NCBI GenBank assembly: GCA_964526035.1
Contig: CAZGKE010000101.1
Coordinates: 1-12,954 of the forward strand
Origin: DAOMOD01 sp964526035
Lineage (GTDB): Bacteria; Pseudomonadota; Gammaproteobacteria; Xanthomonadales; BPKI01
DNA: 12,954 bases
Direction of reading: 5' to 3'
The notes under the pieces were generated by a model, which did no database searches, was not told where the DNA came from, and saw nothing but the letters and a program-made list of their open reading frames with translations. A program made the position numbers and the translations under genes. This document shows, in pieces, positions 1-7,802 of the stretch (its first letter is position 1; every line of letters starts with the position of its first letter).

Positions 1-72
1 TCGGGGCTGAAGACCAAGCGAGTTCGGTAAGGTAATTGCGGAACACCACACTAGCAGAGCACTCAGCCCCGA
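1..72. repeat. Spaced inverted repeat, REP-like remnant
   Basis: TCGGGGCTGA at 1-10 is perfectly complementary to TCAGCCCCGA at 63-72. The 52 bases between them contain no credible gene. The same 10-mer occurs again at 6681-6690, inside a cluster of REP-like sequences, so I read the pair as two halves of a dispersed palindromic element. The element may start before the window. The match is directly visible; the REP assignment is inference. Confidence 0.5.
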
Positions 73-90
73 CACGCGCGCGGGATCGGA

Positions 91-116
91 ACGAAGGGTT
101 GACGCGGTTCCTTCGT
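91..116 (-). terminator. Weak hairpin downstream of the membrane-protein gene
   Basis: ACGAAGG (91-97) pairs with CCTTCGT (110-116) around a 12-base loop, 17 bases past the stop codon of the minus-strand gene at 133-696. No T-run follows on the minus strand, so it is not a convincing intrinsic terminator. It is the only stem seen between this gene and the inverted repeat at the window start. Confidence 0.22.
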
Positions 117-132
117 CGTCGCGAGACAGAAG

Positions 133-696
133 CTACGGTGCGGCAGCGCTGTTTGCCCCCGGCTTTCGCCACAGGCCGCCACCAAGGAAGGCCAGGGCGA
201 ACGCCCCGCAACCGACGCCTGCAGCTTGCCAGACACGTCGCTGGCGTGCGTGAGGGTCGGACTTGCCTCCGCCACAGCCGTGCATCGCGGCCAGGCAGCC
301 GAGCGTCTGCGACCAGGTAAGCACCCTGCGTTGCGGAGCCTCGGGCAACCAGGGCGCGGTGTACAGCATGGCTGTTGCTGCCGCCAGGGCGAGAGAGAGG
401 ATCACGACGCTGAGCCGACGAGTTGGCGAAGCAGGCGAATCGGGCGGATTGAACAGGCCCACGGCGACCCGCCAACCCAACAGCATCAGCATGATGATGC
501 CGTATGCGTAGCTGAGCGGCTCGAAAATCACCCAGCCGACAAGCTGGAAGAAAATCGACCAGCCACCGACGACGCCGTCCAGGAAGGGCCATTCCAGGGC
601 GTACGCAAAGAGTACCGGTGTCGCCAGCATTCCGAGCACGAGGGCGTGAACGCGCGCCGAGCGCAGCCACCATCGTTCGACCACGTTCGCCGACAT
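133..696 (-). CDS. Small multi-pass membrane protein of unknown function
   Basis: This is a 187-residue protein that I do not recognise. Hydrophobic stretches at about residues 17-35, 44-59, 62-82, 95-113 and 158-176 suggest four or five membrane segments. There is no N-terminal signal peptide separate from the first segment. A hydrophilic stretch at about 142-156 is rich in basic residues and follows a small Cys/His/Gly motif (C134, H139, C141). The start is firm: ATG at 694-696 has a near-perfect Shine-Dalgarno, AGGAGG, five bases upstream. The gene lies 33 bp downstream of aceE on the same strand with no hairpin between them, so co-transcription with aceE is likely. No catalytic motif is visible, so no function is proposed. 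I am confident it is a gene because of the ribosome site, the coherent hydrophobic pattern and its placement. Confidence 0.8.
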   Translation of the reverse strand: MSANVVERWWLRSARVHALVLGMLATPVLFAYALEWPFLDGVVGGWSIFFQLVGWVIFEPLSYAYGIIMLMLLGWRVAVGLFNPPDSPASPTRRLSVVILSLALAAATAMLYTAPWLPEAPQRRVLTWSQTLGCLAAMHGCGGGKSDPHARQRRVWQAAGVGCGAFALAFLGGGLWRKPGANSAAAP

Positions 697-702
697 GTCC
701 GC

Positions 703-708
703 CTCCTG
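703..708 (-). promoter_or_regulatory. Shine-Dalgarno site of the membrane-protein gene
   Basis: CCTCCT on the plus strand reads AGGAGG on the minus strand, five bases before the ATG at 694-696. It is one of the strongest ribosome sites in the window and fixes the start of the downstream gene. Confidence 0.75.
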
Positions 709-729
709 ATTCGCTCGTGATTCTGCGGC

Positions 730-3447
<2,718 letters not shown>

Positions 3448-3453
3448 GTGCAT

Positions 3454-3459
3454 CCCTCC
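3454..3459 (-). promoter_or_regulatory. Shine-Dalgarno site deciding the aceE start
   Basis: The minus strand reads GGAGGG here. It directly abuts an ATG at 3451-3453 but is six bases from the ATG at 3445-3447, which is a normal spacing. This favours the second ATG, so the protein begins MNWLTDILDQ. Confidence 0.65.
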
Positions 3460-3503
3460 GCGGTGGCGCCAAGCGGGGCGCCGAATCATTGGAAAAGATG
3501 ATC

Positions 3504-3533
3504 ACGGTAGCGGGTGGGGGGCGCGGTGCGCAA
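3504..3533 (-). promoter_or_regulatory. Possible aceE promoter
   Basis: On the minus strand, TTGCGC (3533-3528; four of six matches to a -35 box) is 18 bases from TACCGT (3509-3504; three of six to a -10 box). A start near 3497 would give a leader of about 50 bases before the aceE ATG. The match is weak, and no other good candidate is seen between aceE and the repeat at 3626. Confidence 0.25.
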
Positions 3534-3625
3534 TGCTCAACGGGGTTTTCCGGATTGGGCGACCGAGTCGCCTGCTGCGTCGGAACGCGGTGAAGCCCGG
3601 AGCTGTTGTGACGCCCGGAGCACCT

Positions 3626-3750
3626 CCATCCCGACCTTCCCCCGCTCGCGGGGGAAGGAGCAAGGTTTGGGTACACGGAGGAAGGAGCCCGGTTTTCGAA
3701 CGGTAGAGACAGAGCCAGGTTGCGGTAGGCAGGGAAACATGCAGGTTTGT
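3626..3750. repeat. Composite repeat element, copy 1: palindrome plus four 27-bp tandem units
   Basis: This element fills much of the 380-bp gap between aceE and the divergent molybdoenzyme gene. It opens with a 20-bp block (3626-3645) that matches 9697-9716 at 19 of 20 bases. Within it, CCTTCCCCCG (3635-3644) and CGGGGGAAGG (3649-3658) form a perfect 10-bp stem with a 4-base loop. Degenerate units with the core GGAAGGAGYCAGGNTTNGG then follow, anchored at 3659, 3686, 3713 and 3739 (spacings 27, 27, 26). There is no open reading frame with coding character. The rest of the gap (3460-3625 and 3751-3827) shows only the weak promoter signals listed separately. Confidence 0.72.
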
Positions 3751-3814
3751 GCCGCACTTCGCCCCAGTCTCCATGCGTGCCCCCACCTCGCCCCGCAGCC
3801 GCGGTGCAACGCGC

Positions 3815-3820
3815 TAGGAT
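3815..3820 (+). promoter_or_regulatory. -10-like box or ribosome site before the molybdoenzyme start
   Basis: TAGGAT matches a -10 box at four of six positions and ends seven bases before the ATG at 3828. If it is a -10 box, transcription would start at or next to the A of the ATG, giving a leaderless message. The overlapping AGGA (3816-3819) could instead act as a Shine-Dalgarno with an 8-base spacing. No clear -35 box is seen. Both readings support the start at 3828. Confidence 0.35.
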
Positions 3821-3827
3821 GCGCCCC

Positions 3828-6671
3828 ATGGCCGACCCCGACCTTCCCCTGCACCGCGCGCCCGGCGATACCGTCAAGACCACCACCTGCTACATGTGCG
3901 CCTGCCGCTGCGGCATCAAGGTTCATTTGAAGGATGGGCGCGTGCGCTACATCCAGGGGAATCCGGATCACCCGGTGAACCGCGGCGTGCTCTGCGCCAA
4001 GGGCAACGCCGGCATCCGGCAGCATGAGTCGCCGGCACGCTTGAGTGCGCCGCTGCTCAGGGTGGGGCCGCGCGGATCCGGCGAGTTTCGCGAGATTTCC
4101 TGGGACGAGGCGCTGGCGCTGGCCACGCAGTGGCTGGGGGATATCCGTCGGCGCAATCCAGATGAGCTGGCCTTCTTCACCGGCCGCGACCAGTCGCAGG
4201 CACTGACCGGCTGGTGGGCGCAGCAGTTCGGCACGGTGAACTACGCCGCGCACGGGGGGTTCTGCTCGGTCAACATGGCGGCCGGCGGGCTCTACACCCT
4301 GGGCAGTTCGTTCTGGGAGTTCGGCGAACCCGACTGGGAGCACAGCCGCTACCTGATGCTGTGGGGCGTGGCAGAGGACCACGACTCGAACCCCCTCAAG
4401 CTCGGCCTCGCCCAGCTCAAGGCGCGCGGCGCCAAGGTCGTCGCCATCAATCCGGTGCGCTCCGGCTACGGCGCGATCGCCGACGAGTGGATCGGCATCC
4501 GCCCTGGCACCGACGGGCTGTTGGCCTTCGCCCTGGTGCACGAACTGCTGCGCATGGACCGCGTCGACCTCGACTACCTGGTGCGCTATACGAACGCGCA
4601 CTGGCTGGTGATCCGCGACCCGATCGGACCGCAGGACGGGCTGTTCCTGCGCGACGACCAAGGCCGCGCGCTGTGCTGGGCACGCGAAATCGCGCCGCAC
4701 GCGCACGCCGATGCAGCGGCACAGTCCGAGCCGAGCACCACAGCGTCACAGCCACGCGCCTGGCACCTCACGCCCGCCGACGCCGTCGACATCAGTCCCG
4801 CCATCGTCGGCGAGATCACCCTCCCTGACGGCCGCACGGCGGTCCCGGTGTTCGCGCTGATCGTGGAGCGCTACATGGACCCGCAGTACGCGCCGGATGC
4901 GGTCGCCGAGCGCTGCGGGGTGCCCGCGGAGACCATCCGTCGACTGGCACGGGAGCTGTCGCACGCGGCGTTCAACGACCCGGTGCTGATCGAGCAGCCG
5001 TGGACTGATGCCTGGGGACGGCGCCACGAGGAAATGATCGGCCGGCCGGTGTCGATGCACGCCATGCGCGGCATTTCAGCGCATGCCAACGGCTTCCAGA
5101 CCTGCCGCGCCCTGCACCTGCTGCAACTGCTGCTGGGCGCCGTCGAGACGCCCGGGTCGTTCCGCTTCCAGCCGCCGTTCCCCAAGCCCGTCCCGCCGCC
5201 CAACCGGCCCGGCCGCAGCCGCGACGACGCCGGACGCCTGGATGCGCCGCCGCTGGGCTTCGTGCACGGCCCCGAGGATCTCCTGGTCGATGAGCAGGGC
5301 AGACCGCGGCGCATCGACCACGCCTACTCCTGGGCCTATCCGCTGGCTGCGCACGGCATGATGCATACCGTCATCCGCAACGCGTGGGCCGGCGATCCCT
5401 ACCGCATCGACACCCTGCTCATGTTCATGGCCAACATGAGCTGGAACTCGGCGATGAACACCACCGAGACCATCGGCTGGCTCACCGACCGCGTCGGCAA
5501 CAGCGACACGTATCGCATCCCGCACATCATCTACGCCGATGCCTACATGAGCGAGATGGTGGCCTTTGCCGACCTGGTGCTGCCCGACACCACCTTCCTC
5601 GAACGGCACGACTGCATCAGCCTGCTCGACCGTCCGATATCCGACGCTGACGGCGCCGCCGACGCGATCCGCCAGCCGGTGGTGGAACCAGACCGCGATG
5701 TGCGGCCGTTCCAGTCGGTGTTGCTCGATCTTGGCGCACGCCTTGGTCTGCCGGGCATGGTCGCCGAGGACGGCAGCGCGGTGTACCGCGATTTCCCCGA
5801 TTTCATGGTGCGCCACGAGCGCGCGCCGGGCGTCGGCATGCTCGCCGGGTGGCGCGGCGATGGTTCATCGAACGGCAAAGGACCGCCCAATCCCGATCAA
5901 CTCGACCATTACATCGCCAACGGCTGCTTCTGGCGCGGCGAGGTGCCGGCCGCCGGGCGTTACTTCAAGATGGCCAACCGCGACTACCTCGACTGGGCCC
6001 AGGGCATGGGCTTTCTCGGCGGCGGCGCGGCCATCGTGTTCCAGCTCTACAGCGAGACCCTGCAGCGTTTCCGCCTGGCGGCCGCCGGTCACGGCAGGCA
6101 CCAGCCGCCGGAGCATCTGCGCGCGCGGCTTGTCGAGTACTTCGATCCGCTGCCGACCTGGTATGCGCCGTTCGAGGATGCCGCCGCGGAGGGCTACCCC
6201 TTGTCGGCGATCACCCAGCGGCCGATGTTCATGTACCACGCCTGGGGCTCGCAGAACGCCTGGCTCAGGCAGATCGCCGCGCGCAACGTGCTCTACGTGC
6301 ATCCCGATACCGCCGGCGCGCTGGGGATAGATGACGGCGACTGGGCCGAGCTGTCGTCGCGTCTCGGCAGCATTCGGGCGCAGGTCGCACATCACCACGG
6401 CACGGCACCGGGCACGGTGTGGACCTGGAATGCCATTGGCAAGCGCGGCGGCACCTGGGCGCTCGATGCCGACGCCCCGGAAAGTCGCAAGGGATTCCTG
6501 CTGAACCACCTGATCGCGGATCTGGCGCCCGGTGATCGCTTCGCCAACGCCGACCCGATCACCGGCCAGGCCGCCTGGTTCGACCTTCGCGTGCGCCTTG
6601 CGCGCTGCGAGGATCAGCACCACGCCGAGTCAGCACCGGCGTTCGCGCCGCTCCAGATCAGGATTACGTGA
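3828..6671 (+). CDS. SoeA-like molybdopterin oxidoreductase, orphan catalytic subunit
   Basis: This 947-residue protein belongs to the complex iron-sulfur molybdoenzyme (DMSO reductase) family, which binds Mo-bis-MGD and catalyses two-electron oxo-transfer. An N-terminal [4Fe-4S] site is complete: C21-x2-C24-x3-C28-x27-C56. C146 in GGFCSVNM is the probable Mo ligand. ADLVLPDTTFLER at about 581-593 is typical of the family, and a molybdopterin dinucleotide-binding domain fills roughly the last 150 residues. There is no Tat signal, so the enzyme is cytoplasmic. From memory, the N-terminal region through the C146 block is closest to SoeA of cytoplasmic quinone-linked sulfite dehydrogenase; substrate cannot be proven here. 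SoeA normally works with SoeB (Fe-S) and SoeC (membrane anchor), but neither gene is adjacent. A Pro/Ala/Ser-rich stretch at about 285-309 looks like a loop insertion. The start at 3828 is chosen over the in-frame ATGs at 3747 and 3819 because of the upstream signal and because the earlier codons encode repeat-derived sequence. Confidence 0.9.
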   Translation: MADPDLPLHRAPGDTVKTTTCYMCACRCGIKVHLKDGRVRYIQGNPDHPVNRGVLCAKGNAGIRQHESPARLSAPLLRVGPRGSGEFREISWDEALALATQWLGDIRRRNPDELAFFTGRDQSQALTGWWAQQFGTVNYAAHGGFCSVNMAAGGLYTLGSSFWEFGEPDWEHSRYLMLWGVAEDHDSNPLKLGLAQLKARGAKVVAINPVRSGYGAIADEWIGIRPGTDGLLAFALVHELLRMDRVDLDYLVRYTNAHWLVIRDPIGPQDGLFLRDDQGRALCWAREIAPHAHADAAAQSEPSTTASQPRAWHLTPADAVDISPAIVGEITLPDGRTAVPVFALIVERYMDPQYAPDAVAERCGVPAETIRRLARELSHAAFNDPVLIEQPWTDAWGRRHEEMIGRPVSMHAMRGISAHANGFQTCRALHLLQLLLGAVETPGSFRFQPPFPKPVPPPNRPGRSRDDAGRLDAPPLGFVHGPEDLLVDEQGRPRRIDHAYSWAYPLAAHGMMHTVIRNAWAGDPYRIDTLLMFMANMSWNSAMNTTETIGWLTDRVGNSDTYRIPHIIYADAYMSEMVAFADLVLPDTTFLERHDCISLLDRPISDADGAADAIRQPVVEPDRDVRPFQSVLLDLGARLGLPGMVAEDGSAVYRDFPDFMVRHERAPGVGMLAGWRGDGSSNGKGPPNPDQLDHYIANGCFWRGEVPAAGRYFKMANRDYLDWAQGMGFLGGGAAIVFQLYSETLQRFRLAAAGHGRHQPPEHLRARLVEYFDPLPTWYAPFEDAAAEGYPLSAITQRPMFMYHAWGSQNAWLRQIAARNVLYVHPDTAGALGIDDGDWAELSSRLGSIRAQVAHHHGTAPGTVWTWNAIGKRGGTWALDADAPESRKGFLLNHLIADLAPGDRFANADPITGQAAWFDLRVRLARCEDQHHAESAPAFAPLQIRIT

Positions 6672-6680
6672 GCACCCATG

Positions 6681-6700
6681 TCGGGGCTGAGGCCTCTCCT
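6681..6700. repeat. Degenerate REP-like sequence
   Basis: This starts with TCGGGGCTGA, the same 10-mer as at 1-10, and includes the palindrome GAGGCCTC (6689-6696). It lies ten bases past the stop codon of the molybdoenzyme. Read on the minus strand it begins AGGAGAGGC and ends CAGCCCCGA, the general form of a REP palindrome that has lost part of its symmetry. Confidence 0.45.
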
Positions 6701-6714
6701 GCAAAGCCGTGCCC

Positions 6715-6782
6715 TGTAGGAGCCCACCCGTGGGCGACCGTCCCATCGTATCGTTGCCACACCCCGGTCGCCCACGGGTGGG
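6715..6782. repeat. Inverted pair of REP-like palindromes between convergent genes
   Basis: CCCACCCGTGGGCGACCG (6723-6740) is perfectly complementary over 18 bases to 6765-6782, with a 24-base centre. Each arm is itself a small hairpin, GCCCAC/GTGGGC. The left arm carries the GTAG head (6716-6719) typical of GTAG-type REP elements linked to RAYT transposases; the right arm lacks it at the equivalent place. The pair lies between the ends of the convergent molybdoenzyme and speE genes, where the long stem could also act as a bidirectional transcription stop. No RAYT gene is present in the window. Confidence 0.7.
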
Positions 6783-6810
6783 TCAGGGCCCTTCGCGTCT
6801 ACGCCGGCCC

Positions 6811-6838
6811 TACTCCCTGCTCCCTGCTCCCCGCCCCC
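6811..6838. repeat. Heptanucleotide tandem array at the 3' end of speE
   Basis: Four 7-bp units are TACTCCC, then TGCTCCC twice, then CGCCCCC. The last base is also the first base of the speE stop codon (6838-6840, TAG on the minus strand). The unit length and the conserved TCCC end match the array inside aceE at 1256-1283. Confidence 0.6.
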
Positions 6839-7692
6839 TATAGCGCCTCGCGCATGAACTCCGGCTGCGCCAACGCGCCGCGGTGGATACCGGCGTTGTA
6901 GTAGCGCGTGGCAAACGCCTTGTGCTCGGCGTCGCCTTCCCGAAAGCGGCCGAGATTGGCACCCTTGCCGGCCAGGGTGCAGCTCCACCAGCCGGTGGGG
7001 TAGCAGGGCTGCGGAAATGGCGCCGTGTGCAGGCTGTCGAAGCCGGCATTGCTCAGGTGGTGACGGATTGACTTGATCAGGCCGAAGTGCGCCAGCGGCG
7101 ATTCCGACTGCTGCACCAGGATGCCGCCCGGACGCAGCGCCTTCAGGCAGGTGCGGTAGAAGGGCTCGTTGAACAGGCCCTCGGCCGGGCCCACCGGGTC
7201 GGTGGAATCGACGATGACGACGTCGATGCTCGCCGGCTCGGCCTCGGCCATGAAACGGATCCCGTCGTCGAACAAAAGGGTGGCGCGGCGGTCGTCGTTG
7301 GCTTCGCACAGCTCCGGGAAATGCTCCTCGGACAGGCGCGTCACGCGCTCGTCGATCTCCACCTGCACGGCGCGCTCGACGCCGGGGTGGCGCAGGACTT
7401 CGCGCAGAGTGCCGCAGTCGCCGCCGCCGATCACCACCACGTCCTTCGGGTCGGGGTGGGTGAACAGCGCCAGGTGCGCCATCATCTCGTGGTAGAGGAA
7501 GTTGTCGCGGCTGGTCAGCATCACGCAGCCGTCGATCACCATCAGCCGGCCCCAGTCGCGGGTATCGTAGATCTCGATGCGCTGGAACGGCGTCTGCTCC
7601 TCGTGCAGCTTGCCCTTGATGCGGTAGCTGATGGCCGATCCGGAGCGCTCGTCGGGCTCGGAGAACCAGCGGTCGGGGTCGAGATGGGTCAT
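6838..7692 (-). CDS. speE: Spermidine synthase (polyamine aminopropyltransferase)
   Basis: SpeE transfers the aminopropyl group of decarboxylated S-adenosylmethionine to putrescine, giving spermidine and methylthioadenosine in the cytoplasm. The 284-residue protein has the usual family length. The N-terminal beta domain contains QTPFQRIEIYDT (33-44). The Rossmann fold follows, with the nucleotide-binding loop GGGDCGTLREV at 89-99, the acidic VEIDE at 111-115, DDG at 142-144, and the catalytic DSTDPVGPAEGLF at 162-174 (D162 and D165). The start at 7690-7692 has GAGGA about eight bases upstream. speE is divergent from speA, which begins the same pathway, and the promoter region is shared. Its 3' end converges on the molybdoenzyme gene and abuts a 7-bp repeat array. 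Nothing appears broken. Confidence 0.96.
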   Translation of the reverse strand: MTHLDPDRWFSEPDERSGSAISYRIKGKLHEEQTPFQRIEIYDTRDWGRLMVIDGCVMLTSRDNFLYHEMMAHLALFTHPDPKDVVVIGGGDCGTLREVLRHPGVERAVQVEIDERVTRLSEEHFPELCEANDDRRATLLFDDGIRFMAEAEPASIDVVIVDSTDPVGPAEGLFNEPFYRTCLKALRPGGILVQQSESPLAHFGLIKSIRHHLSNAGFDSLHTAPFPQPCYPTGWWSCTLAGKGANLGRFREGDAEHKAFATRYYNAGIHRGALAQPEFMREAL

Positions 7693-7726
7693 CGGCGCAT
7701 TCCTCAGGGTGTGCGGAAAGGCCGCG

Positions 7727-7756
7727 ATTGTACCGGCGATGCCGCGACGACATCAC
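7727..7756 (-). promoter_or_regulatory. Predicted speE promoter
   Basis: On the minus strand, TACAAT (7732-7727) matches a -10 box at five of six positions, with GTGATG (7756-7751; three of six) 18 bases upstream as a weak -35. Transcription would start near 7720, leaving a leader of about 28 bases. The -10 box mirrors that of speA. Confidence 0.5.
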
Positions 7757-7772
7757 GACAGCACCGTACAAT
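7744..7772 (+). promoter_or_regulatory. Predicted speA promoter
   Basis: TACAAT (7767-7772) is a five-of-six -10 box, with GCGACG (7744-7749; three of six, sharing the GAC core) 17 bases upstream. A start near 7779 gives a leader of about 24 bases. The -35 region overlaps that of the divergent speE promoter, so the two promoters occupy the same 46 bp. Confidence 0.5.
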
Positions 7773-7802
7773 GCGGCGCTCACCCATCCGTCGCCGTCCC
7801 CC

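Noticed and set aside
36..720. Short plus-strand frames opposite the small membrane protein
   Set aside because: They lack ribosome sites and are Arg/His-rich. The minus-strand frame has an optimal Shine-Dalgarno and membrane segments.
3747..3827. Longer N-terminus for the molybdoenzyme (ATG at 3747 or 3819)
   Set aside because: The extra residues come from the end of the tandem repeat and the gap, and have no homology to the family. The 3828 start has the upstream signal and gives a normal distance to the first cluster cysteine.
7728..7802. Longer SpeA starting at the ATG at 7728
   Set aside because: That ATG lies inside the speE promoter and before the predicted speA -10 box, and the added residues have no family match.
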